Positions 46,001 through 58,000 of a stretch of DNA of 64,000 bases are shown piece after piece. Positions within the stretch are counted from its first letter, which is position 1; each line of letters begins with the position of its first letter. This stretch comes from Antedon mediterranea. Taxonomy: Eukaryota; Echinodermata; Crinoidea; Comatulida; Antedonidae. Made by a program: the position numbers and the translations under genes. The notes below the pieces were generated by a model. It ran no database searches. It saw nothing but the letters and a program-made list of their open reading frames with translations, and was not told the origin of the DNA. The stretch covers positions 16,154,101-16,218,100 of the forward strand of contig NC_092677.1 in the NCBI RefSeq assembly GCF_964355755.1. Direction: 5' to 3'.

Positions 46001-49000
46001 GGCATGGACCGGGGCAAGTGGTACTTTTCTATAATGACTGGACCCTACTCGCACCAACCCATGTATCGTCATCCCGGTCCATGCCGTTTATAACGTAATT
46101 ATAGCCCTATATATCATCCGGTTATGTTGCATTTTTTGTAAAAAAAGTTAAATTGTAGTAACGTTTTAAAATGGCGTGAAATGGCCGCTAGACGGCATGG
46201 ACCGGGTCAAGTGGTATTTTTCTGAAACAACTGGACCCTACTAGCCCCAACCCATGTATCGTCATTCCGGTCCATGCCGTTTATAACGTAATTATAGCCC
46301 TATAAACCATTCGGTTATATTGCATTTTTTATTTAAAAAAAACGTTAAATTGTAGTAACGTTTTAAAATGGCGTAAAATGATAGCTAGACGGCATGGACC
46401 GGGGCAAGTGGTATTTTTCTGAATTGACTGGACCCTACTTGCCCCAACCCATGTATCGTCATCCCGGTCCATGCCATTTATAACGTAATTATAGCCCTAT
46501 AAATCATATGTTTACATTGCATTTTTTATGAAAACCTTAAATTGTAGTAACGTTTTAAAATGGCGTATAATGACAGCTAGACGGCATGGACCGGGGTAAG
46601 AGGTATATTTCTGAAATAACTGGACCCTACTAGCCCCAACCCATGTATCGTCATCCCGGTCCATGCCGTTTATAACGTATTTATAGCCCTATAAATCATT
46701 CGGTTATATTGCATTTTTTATTTTTAAAAATTAAATTGTAGGACCGGTAACGTTTTAAAATGGCGTAAAATGACAGCTAGACGGCATGGACCGGGGCAAG
46801 TGGTATTTTTCTGAAATGACTGGACCCTACTCGCCCCAACCCATGTATCGTCATTCCGGTCCATGCCGTTTATAACGTAATTATAGCCCTATATATCATC
46901 CTGTTATATTGAATTTTTTTTTTTTTAAAACGTTAAATTGTAGTAACGTTTTAAAATGGCGTAAAATGACAGCTACACGGCATGGACCGAGGCAAGTGGT
47001 ATTTTTCTGAAACGACAGGACCCTACTAGCCCCAACCCATGTATCGTCATCCCGGTCCATGCCGTTTATCACGTAATTATAGCCCTATAAATCATCCGGT
47101 TATATTGCATTTTTTATTTAAAAAAAATTAAATTGTAGTAACAGTAACGTTTTAAAATGGCTTAAAATGACAGCTAGACGGCATGGACCGGGGCAAGTGG
47201 TATTTTTCTGAAATGAATGGACCCTATTCGCCCCAACCCATGTATCGTTATCCCGGTCCATGCCGTTTATAACGTAATTATAGCCCTATATATCATCCTG
47301 TTATATTGCATTTTTTATTTAAAAAAACGTTAAATTGTAGTAACGTTTTGAAATGGCGTAAAATGATAGCTAGACGGCATGGACCGGGGCAAGTGGTATT
47401 TCCTGAATTGACTGGACCCTACTTGCCCCAACCGATGTATCGTCATCCCGGTCCATGCCGTTTATAACGTAATTATAGCCCTATAAATCATACGTTTATA
47501 GTGCATTTTTTATTTTTAAAAACCTTAAATTGTAGTAACCTTTTAAAATGGCGTAGAATGACAGCTAGACGGCATGGACCGGGGCAAGTGGTACTTTTCT
47601 ATAATGACTGGACCCTACTCGCACCAACCCATGTATCGTCATCCCGGTCCATGCCGTTTATAACGTAATTATAGCCCTATATATCATCCGGTTATGTTGC
47701 ATTTTTTGTAAAAAAAGTTAAATTGTAGTAACGTTTTAAAATGGCGTGAAATGGCCGCTAGACGGCATGGACCGGGTCAAGTGGTATTTTTCTGAAACAA
47801 CTGGACCCTACTAGCCCCAACCCATGTATCGTCATTCCGGTCCATGCCGTTTATAACGTAATTATAGCCCTATAAACCATTCGGTTATATTGCATTTTTT
47901 ATTTAAAAAAAACGTTAAATTGTAGTAACGTTTTAAAATGGCGTAAAATGATAGCTAGACGGCATGGACCGGGGCAAGTGGTATTTTTCTGAATTGACTG
48001 GACCCTACTTGCCCCAACCCATGTATCGTCATCCCGGTCCATGCCATTTATAACGTAATTATAGCCCTATAAATCATATGTTTACATTGCATTTTTTATG
48101 AAAACCTTAAATTGTAGTAACGTTTTAAAATGGCGTATAATGACAGCTAGACGGCATGGACCGGGGTAAGAGGTATATTTCTGAAATAACTGGACCCTAC
48201 TAGCCCCAACCCATGTATCGTCATCCCGGTCCATGCCGTTTATAACGTATTTATAGCCCTATAAATCATTCGGTTATATTGCATTTTTTATTTTTAAAAA
48301 TTAAATTGTAGGACCGGTAACGTTTTAAAATGGCGTAAAATGACAGCTAGACGGCATGGACCGGGGCAAGTGGTATTTTTCTGAAATGACTGGACCCTAC
48401 TCGCCCCAACCCATGTATCGTCATTCCGGTCCATGCCGTTTATAACGTAATTATAGCCCTATATATCATCCTGTTATATTGAATTTTTTTTTTAAAAAAA
48501 CGTTAAATTGTAGTAACGTTTTAAAATGGCGTAAAATGACAGCTAGACGGCATGGACCAAGGCAAGTGGTATTTTTCTGAAACGACAGGACCCTACTAGC
48601 CCCAACCCATGTATCGTCATCCCGGTCCATGCCGTTTATCACGTAATTATAGCCCTATAAATCATCCGGTTATATTGCATTTTTTATTTAAAAAAAATTA
48701 AATTGTAGTAACAGTAACGTTTTAAAATGGCTTAAAATGACAGCTAGACGGCATGGACCGGGGCAAGTGGTATTTTTCTGAAATGAATGGACCCTATTCG
48801 CCCCAACCCATGTATCGTTATCCTGGTCCATGCCGTTTATAACGTAATTATAGCCCTATATATCATCCTGTTATATTCCATTTTTTATTTAAAAAAACGT
48901 TAAATTGTAGTAACGTTTTGAAATGGCGTAAAATGATAGCTAGACGGCATGGACCGGGGCAAGTGGTATTTCCTGAATTGACTGGACCCTACTTGCCCCA

Positions 49001-52000
49001 ACCGATGTATCGTCATCCCGGTCCATGCCGTTTATAACGTAATTATAGCCCTATAAATCATACGTTTATAGTGCATTTTTTATTTTTAAAAACCTTAAAT
49101 TGTAGTAACCTTTTAAAATGGCGTAAAATGACAGCTAGACGGCATGGACCGGGGCAAGTGGTACTTTTCTATAATGACTGGACCCCACTCGCACCAACCC
49201 ATGTATCGTCATCCCGGTCCATGCCGTTTATAACGTAATTATAGCCCTATATATCATCCGGTTATGTTGCATTTTTTATAAAAAAAGTTAAATTGTAGTA
49301 ACGTTTTAAAATGGCGTGAAATGGCCGCTAGACGGCATGGACCGGGTCAAGTGGTATTTTTCTGAAACAACTGGACCCTACTAGCCCCAACCCATGTATC
49401 GTCATTCCGGTCCATGCCGTTTATAACGTAATTATAGCCCTATAAACCATTCGGTTATATTGCATTTTTTATTAAAAAAAACGTTAAATTGTAGTAACGT
49501 TTTAAAATGGCGTAAAATGATAGCTAGACGGCATGGACCGGGGCAAGTGGTATTTTTCTGAATTGACTGGACCCTACTTGCCCCAACCCATGTATCGTCA
49601 TCCCGGTCCATGCCGTTTATAACGTAATTATAGCCCTATAAATCATATGTTTACATTGCATTTTTTATGAAAACCTTAAATTGTAGTAACGTTTTAAAAT
49701 GGCGTATAATGACAGCTAGACGGCATGGACCGGGGTAAGAGGTATTTTTCTTAAATGACTGGACCCTACTCGCCCCAACCCATGTATCGTCATCCCGGTC
49801 CATGCCGTTTATAACGTAATTATAGCCCTATATTTCATTAGGTTATATTGCATTTTTTTATAAAAACGTTAAATTGTAGTAAGGTTTTAAAATGGCGTGA
49901 AATGGCAGCTAGACGGCATGGACCGGGTCAAGTGGTATTTTTCTGAAACTACTGGACCCTACTAGCCCCAACCCATGTATCGTCATCCCGGTCCATGCCG
50001 TTTATAACGTAATTATAGCCCTATAAATCATTCGGTTATATTGCATTTTGTATTTAAAAAAATTAAATTGTAGTAACAGTAACGTTTTAAAATGGCTTAA
50101 AATGACAGCTAGACGGCATGGACCGGGGCAAGTGGTATTTTTCTGAAATGAATGGACCCTACTCGCCCCAACCCATGTATCGTTATCCCGGTCCATGCCG
50201 TTTATAACGTAATTATAGCCCTATCATCCTGTTATATTGCATTTTTTATTTAAAAAAACGTTAAATTGTAGTAACGTTTTGAAATGGCGTAAAATGATAG
50301 CTAGACGGCATGGACCGGGGCAAGTGGTATTTTTCTGAATTGACTGAACCCTACTTGCCCCAACCGATGTATCGTCATCCCGTTCCATGCCGTTTATAAC
50401 GTAATTATAGCCCTATAAATCATTCGGTTATATTGCATTTTTTATATAAAAAAAACGTTAAATTGTAGTAACGTTTTAAAATGGCGTAAAATGATAGCTA
50501 GACGGCATGGACCGGGGCAAGTGGTATTTTTCTGAATTGACTGGACCCTACTTGCCCCAACCCATGTATCGTCATCCCGGTCCATGCCGTTTATAACGTA
50601 ATTATAGCCCTATACATCATACGTTTACATTGCATTTTTTATGAAAACCTTAAATTGTAGTAACGTTTTAAAATGGCGTAAAATGACAGCTAGACGGCAT
50701 GGACCGGGGTAAGAGGTTTTTTCTGAAATGACTGGACCCTACTCGCCCCAACCCATGTATCGTCATCCCGGTCCATGCCGTTTATAACGTAATTATAGCC
50801 CTATAAATTATACGTTTACATTGCATTTTTTATGAAAACCTTAAATTGTAGTAACGTTTTAAAATGGCGTATAATGACAGCTAGACGGCATGGACCGGGG
50901 TAAGAGGTATTTTTCTGAAATAACTGGACCCTACTCGCCCCAACCCATGTATCGTCATCCCGGTCCATGCCGTTTATAACGTAATTATAGCCCTATATTT
51001 CATCCGGTTATATTGCAATTTTTATAAAAACGTGAAATTGTAGTAAGGTTTTAAAATGGCGTGAAATGGCAGCTAGACGGCATGGACCGGGGTAAGAGGT
51101 ATTTTTCTGAAATAACTGGACCCTACTAGCCCCAACCCATGTATCGTCAACCCGGTCCATGCCGTTTATAACGTATTTATAGCCCTATAAATCATTCGGT
51201 TATATTGCATTTTTTATTTTTAAAAATTAATTTGTAGGACCGGTAACGTTTTAAAATGGCGTCAAATGACAGCTAGACGGCATGGACCGGGGCAAGTGGT
51301 ATTTTTCTGAAATGACTGGACCCTACTCGCCCCAACCCATGTATCGTCATTCCGATCCATGCCGTTTATAACGTAATTATAGCCCTATATATCATTCTGT
51401 TATATTGAATTTTTTATTTAAAAAAACGTTAAATTGTAGTAACGTTTTAAAATGGCATAAAATGACAGCTAGACGGCATGGACCGAGGCAAGTGGTATTT
51501 TTCTGAAACGTCAGGACCCTACTAGCCCCAACCCATGTATCGTCATCCCGGTCCATGCCGTTTATCACGTAATTATAGCCCTATAAATCATCCGGTTATA
51601 TTGCATTTTTTATTTTTAAAAACGTTAAATTGTAGTAAGGTTTTAAAATGGCGTAAAATGACAGCTAGACGGCATGGACCGGGGCAAGTGGTATTTTTCT
51701 GAAACGACTGGACCCTACTAGCCCGAACCCATGTATCGTCATCCCGGTCCATGCCGTTTATAACGAAGTTATAGCCCTATAAATCATAGCCCTAGTTAAT
51801 CTAAGCCGTAAGTATAAAATCATTTAATTAAAATATTACACATATTGCGCCCCATACATGTGAATGTGAATGTCGAATAAGGATCCAACTTCACAAAAAA
51901 AATTGAATATCGAATAAGGAATAAGTAACCAACTTCACGCCGGTTAGTTTGATAATATTTCTATATTTAAAGACACCTTCCCTACAATTTGTGACGTTTT

Positions 52001-55000
52001 GTAAAAATAATACTGTACATATATATTACTTTAAAAACATTAAACCAGGTCATTCCTTGTCTTAAATGTACGTTTTATGGTAAATTATGATAAAAAGTGA
52101 GAAACAATGCACTACCTAAGTAGCTCGCGGCGATTGAACTCTCGTGGACGGTCTTTAGGCCTAGCCTAGCTAGGCTTAGTTTTGTAGGCCTATTTGGTAC
52201 ACATCGTTAACGTACGAACATCGTACGCTAGCTATATACCTAGCCTGACGTCGTAACTATAGTTGCTGCATTAATTGTCTTTCTATTTTTGCCAGATTCC
52301 GTTGATACAAATTGGGAAAAACCCGGCATTTTCGCTGAAAAGTTAGGAGTCTTCCATTTGTTTTGGCCTCACGATCGATCGAAAAGTGGGTGAATTACAG
52401 AAGAAAAATATCAATCCGCACGCAATGCATTTTGGGATTTATAGCGGGCCGCTATAATTATTAAAATCGACTTATTTTTCACATTTTTAATCATTTAAAG
52501 ATGAAAAAAGTTATCGCAATAGAACCATATAGTATTATTTTTACATTAACTATAGTTTGTGACATGAGCAATGAATGTTGGAATGGCGCTATATAAATCG
52601 AACGATTGATTGATTGATTAAAGTAGATCTAAAAAGCGTAGGGAAGGTGTCTTTAACTTCTTTCTGGTAAAACAAGTAAATGTTAATGAAATTTAATATT
52701 GTATCCTATTAATAACATGTATTTTATACTAATTTTTATCATAAAAACAATACTTAATTTACCGGGTGTAGATTAGTTTGCAACAATGGCAAAGAATAGG
52801 CCGTGCTGAGTAACGGTTGGTTGATTTTTAGTGTTGCTGTTCGGCCTTTTTTGTGAACTAATTTAGCATAGTGGTAAATAATTTTCTGTAGAAGTGAATG
52901 TACATTAGTTTGTTATTAACTATGTTTTATAAAATGTTTTACAATTGCAAAATATATTATCATAATTCTATTTAATGTGACATGTATAATATCTATTAAT
53001 ATCAAGTCTTATTTAGTCTGTATACATCCGCCCATTATGAGGGCGGGCATCACTCTCTGTTACAAATTTGTCATGCAAAAATCGTGGAATACTCATTCTT
53101 GTGATATATATTCTTTGCTTACACCCACCATACAGTTAACGATTTGTATTAGGTACATTAATGCTTTATTATATAAATAAATATATGCATGATGACCTTT
53201 AGCCTAGGCCTACTACTAGCATATATGATCTATCTCATTAATTGTATTCATGCATGAATTAATAACCAAATAGCAAACAAATCAATTATTTATTTAATAA
53301 TACACTTTACACAGGAGGATGCATACAAGCCATATGGAGATGGACAGTACGGTGATGATCCATATGGAGACGGTGCGTATGGCGATGGTGCAAACTATGA
53401 CGATGATCCATATGATGGTCACAATCCTTACGACAATGGTGACACAGGAACAGACAAAGGGATGTACGGATTTGAGGATGAAAGGGAGGAGGAAGAGGCA
53501 GAAGAGGAGTTATTCAAACAAAAAGTTGAGAAAGATGACGAGACTATTCGCAGTGACTGTCTATCTGTTTTTGCAGCCACTGATTACATAATGGAACCTG
53601 GTGTATTTGAAAATCTTCGAAGGTATGCAGAGCTGTAGATTGGTGGTTAAATTCCAATTCTAGGGTTCAAAGGATCCTGACCAGTAATATAAATTAATTA
53701 ACTCTTTCTACTCCACTTATTAAGCCTCTTAATACGATTTATTAACGCATGACATACTGCAAACCCCTAAATATTCGCAATTTTACTAAATCCAATTATT
53801 TTGTGAACTTTTATTTTATGATTTAATTTTATTGTCCCTAAACAAGGAAGTAAAGTCGATCTGATACCACAAGAATGGAAGTCCTACACAAAACGAAACC
53901 TAACTAATTAACTTGTAACTAACTATTAATTTGTAAACAAGAATTTACTCTTATATTTTATATAATAATTGTGGTAATGCGCTGTATTTTTGTAGAGCAA
54001 TACATAAATTCATAAATATTTTTTTCTAGATATTTCCAAGCTGGTGGCACACCTGAACAAGTTGTTATCCTCCTATCTGAGCATTACACAGCTGTGGCAC
54101 AGACAGTCAACCTGTTTGCCGAGTGGCTTATATCAACAGGTGTCAATCCCACTGAGGTACAGCAGATGGTTGAAGATCACCTCAAGAGCCTCATAATAAA
54201 ACATTTCGACCCAAAGAAAGCTGATAAGATTTTCAGTGATGAAGGAGGTGTAAGTTAAAATGAAGAATCTTTCAAAAGTATATTATACCCCTTTCACACC
54301 AAAAGCAAAACTCCGGAGACACCCCGGAGTTGACGCCCCGCTGTTTGGTGTGAAAGGTAAAATCAAGCAACTCCGGAGTTTAAAACTGCGAGGTTGAACA
54401 GCTGAACGTTCTCCGGAGAGCGAACTGCGGGGACACCCCGGTGTTTTGGTGTGAAAGGTACCAACATCAAACTCCGGAGTGTTTCGGGTCAAAAGGTCAT
54501 CCTCACACGATCACTCATTGCTTTAGTTTTATTTAAAAATACTTTAAATATTTGTACAAAATATATAGCGGGTTTAAAAAATAATAAGTAGTATCAATAA
54601 AATATTATATTACTTCTGAGACTTTTGAAAGTAATTATTAAATTAAAAATATTGTTAATTAAAATTATTCTAATGATCGTTGCGATGTAAACAAACAAAA
54701 TAGAGGGCGACATTTACAATTTTATTTTATAAACCCCGGTGTTGCTAGGTTGGTGTGGAAGGGGTATCTCCGGAGTTTCTCGACGTTTTGAATGGTCATA
54801 AACCCTGGGGTGTCTCCGGAGACACTCCGGAGTTTTGGTGTGAAAGGGGTATTAGAAAGATCAAGCAATGAACTTTAGTGATTGTGTCAACTACGTTTCT
54901 TTACTACAGTTAATGTATAATTATGGTTTGTTTCATTGAATTATTTTACATGGACCTTTAGATACTGATGCCAGAGATGTTTTTGTAAAGCTTGGTTCCC

Positions 55001-58000
55001 ACTAGCGATTAAATTGCACTCTGTAAAATCAAATCTGCAATGTTTGCAGCACTGTTGCGTCGTCGGTTCCTACTTTGTGCATTACGTTGCTGTATTCTAG
55101 TGGGAACCACACTTTGCACCCTCTATTTTTGGATGTATTTTGTAATATTTTATTCACATTTATTTTGACAGACACCGTCTTGGCTAGAAGGCATGATTCA
55201 GCATCGTACATGGCGACAACTCTTCTACAAACTCGCTGGAGAGCATCCTGATTGCCTTATGTTAAACTTCACAATCAAGGTATTTATTTTTTCTGTCTAC
55301 TGTTGTTATTAACAAGCCAGTGCTACAAGTATTCATTGTTTGTTGTTATAATCCTCAGTTGTATTTTCCTCACAATTTTTTTGTTAACTTATTAATACAA
55401 CTCCACAGCTCAAAAACCTAAATCCTGATCCTAACTCTCACTGTATCTCCTCCACACACTAAATAAATAAATGCATCGAGCAAAGACACATATTGTATCA
55501 AACAAGGTCTTTCGCACCTGTTGCGACGTCAATGTTTTTCGTTTTTCACGTGTCTACGCATTGCCGCATAGCCATGTGTAGCATTGTGAAAATGAAACAT
55601 TGACGTTCGATTTGATTTGCCGGATCAGGTGTGAAAGACCCTTTATAGTGCAGCTTTAGCTTTATTGGAATGTGCTTTCCCTCCAATAACAAGGTCTAGC
55701 ATTGTTGGATGCGTAAAAATACCTTTTATTTAAATGAATAATTTATTTTTAAAAAAATATTCACCAATTTTATCAGCTATTTTTCTTTATATTGTACTCT
55801 TATAGCTTATTACTGATCTTGGATATCAAGGAGAAATTGGCAATGTTTCAACAGCCTGCCATCAGATAGAGGTGTTCTCAAAAGTGCTTCAGACCTCCAT
55901 TGGTAAACTCCTTGAAGGTGGTGAAGAGGCTCTTCATATTCATCTTCCAGAATTTAGTGTAAGTAACATTCGATAGCGAGTGCTTAACTCTCCAGGATGG
56001 TAACCAGTAGTATATTCATGAAATTGTCCTAATAAAAAGTAGCACTAGTAATAAATATTATGAAAAACATTTAGCATTCAGGGAAAACAGTTTTACTGAT
56101 AACATGATAAGATAAAAATAATTCAAGATTTTTAGTGGGTTAGCTGAGTGCGTAATATATATATATATACTTGCACTGATGAAGGGCTAGTGTTGCCCGA
56201 AAGCTCTGCTAACCTTTCTGGCTGTTTACTTTATCGTTTTGATTTAGCTTTTCGCTTTTTATTTTTGTATCTCCATTGAGATCCAGCCACTGATACCCAC
56301 AGCATTGTCATTTTTTTCAGTAATTTACCTTTGGATTTATATATATATATACATATATATAAATCAAAGAGCTGCATAGGCAGGATATAGAAAAAAATCA
56401 AGATCAAATAAGTTAAAACTGCCTCAATATAGGTTTATTTTTACGACATGTTTCGGGCATAGCCCATCATCAGGTGAAGAGAATTGTAACAAAGGATATA
56501 TGTACTTAAGAAGCCCTATAAATCTGTTTGTGAAAATTTCAATTCAATCAAAATTGAACATACATGTGACCGAGCTTCAATGCCATCAAATTTGAAAAGA
56601 ACAATGATTAAAATTAAAAAGTCAAGCGGTGTTTTTTTGTAAGAAAAGTTACTTGTTTATTTCTATTCAGATTTGTTGCCCCAAACAACTAATGTTCAAT
56701 CTAAATATGTAATCATTTATACTCCTGTTTATTTCTTCTAGAAAATGGTGTGCCATGGAGAACACACATACCTGTACGCTCAAGCCATGATGCACTTGCT
56801 GTCATCGGAGAGGGACGGGTCAGTTATTAGGAGAGTTTGTCAAGAAGTGCAAAAGAGTGCCATGAAAAGGTTTGTAACAGATAAAAGAAAAGTTTATTTA
56901 AAATTGAAATTTATTTCTCTTTGTTGCAGGAAGCATAGAAAATTGAAATGAACATTTTTTTTCAATATTGGACAATTATTTTAAGGGCATCAAATTGCAA
57001 TAGAACACTATAAGTAAACACCTTTGGCAACCCCCACAAAGTGTACCCTTAATATGTGGTGTTCCTGAGTAATGGTTGGCCATAAAGTTACATTTATTGT
57101 CCCTTGTTCGTTTCTTCAAAACGTGTTCCTTGCAAGAGCTGTCTGAAAGGAGGAGTTCCAGTGTAACACAATTCGAGAACAATTTCTGTATATAAATAGC
57201 AAAATTATTCTGAATCTGCTCCTAAGTTCACAATTCATCAAATAATAAAATATTTTGTTTTACAGTCGTGGTAATGGAGTAGTTCAAATTGGAGTTGCTT
57301 TAAGTAGTGCTGCCAAATATCCAAGAGCTTGCCAGGCACTTGCTTCAATGTTGGCTAGAAACGCCCTCAACCCTGCAGATGTTCATGTGGTGAGTAAATA
57401 AAAACAAACTGATCCTCTGCTATACTATTGTAGGAAAATTTCTGAAAGTTAAATTTTGTGTAATCCACGGGTTTTCAGTTTTACATTTATAGACTTCAAT
57501 CATAAAAGAGCCTATTGTGATTTTTTGATTTTTTAATTACCTGAACTAATAATTAAGAGAAAGGCTTCTCCATCAAATTAACTTTTACTTTTTTAAGTAT
57601 TAACAATTAATGATAGATTACAATTGGTATTATTATTCTAGCTATATGAAATGTACACTAAGGAAGATCCACCACCAGTTGACCTTCTACGAATGCCACA
57701 ATTGCTGGAGCTATTCATGCACACGCTATTCAGACCAAAAGCTAACATCAAACCTGAACATCGTGGCAATTACATCTACCTACTTGCTCACTCGGCATGT
57801 GTGCATGAGACGTGGAAGATGGTAAGTTCAAAGCTTTGTCTGCACTATCAAACTTTATGTGATGTGCCCATATATGGAAACGATGACATCATATCACTAC
57901 CATATTTGGGCACATCACATTTTTTCTGTCAAACTAGTTTGATAGTATAGACAGGACTTAATTGGGTCTAAAGAAGAAAAAAACAAATCAAATCAAATCT

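Larger units (their letters stand above)
31574..51944. mobile_element. Giant foldback transposon (20.4 kb), non-autonomous, probably Mutator-like
   Basis: The ends are inverted repeats, ACCGGCGTGAAG..CTTCACGCCGGT, with about 160 bp of unique terminal sequence on each side that is almost identical; the one clear difference is a small indel near the GCGCAAT motif. Everything between is a tandem array of 192-196 bp monomers. It runs in one orientation to 38436 and in the opposite one from 38437, with no central unique domain and no transposase. A perfect 9-bp direct repeat flanks it. Long terminal inverted repeats with a 9-bp duplication fit the Mutator superfamily (usually 8-11 bp). The tandem-repeat arms recall the TU elements of sea urchins and FB elements of Drosophila. 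Superfamily assignment is inference. The minus-strand 64-residue frames at 42955, 43931 and 50002 are repeat by-products. Confidence 0.88.

Noticed and set aside
42955-50196. Three nearly identical 64-residue minus-strand open frames (42955, 43931, 50002) that could look like a small protein family
   Set aside because: They lie wholly within the foldback array, start at the monomer hairpin and exist only where a variant unit happens to lack stops. Most monomers are closed, and spacing follows the repeat period.
31734-51784. CRISPR-like array of regularly spaced palindromic repeats
   Set aside because: The whole 194-bp unit is repeated, including the supposed spacers. The context is a eukaryotic intron and there are no cas genes.
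31574-51944. Pure assembly artefact (read foldback) as the explanation for the inverted array
   Set aside because: An artefact would not produce distinct unique flanks with a shared 9-bp duplication and slightly different TIRs at the two ends, nor unequal arms with different variant series. Copy number may still be mis-assembled.
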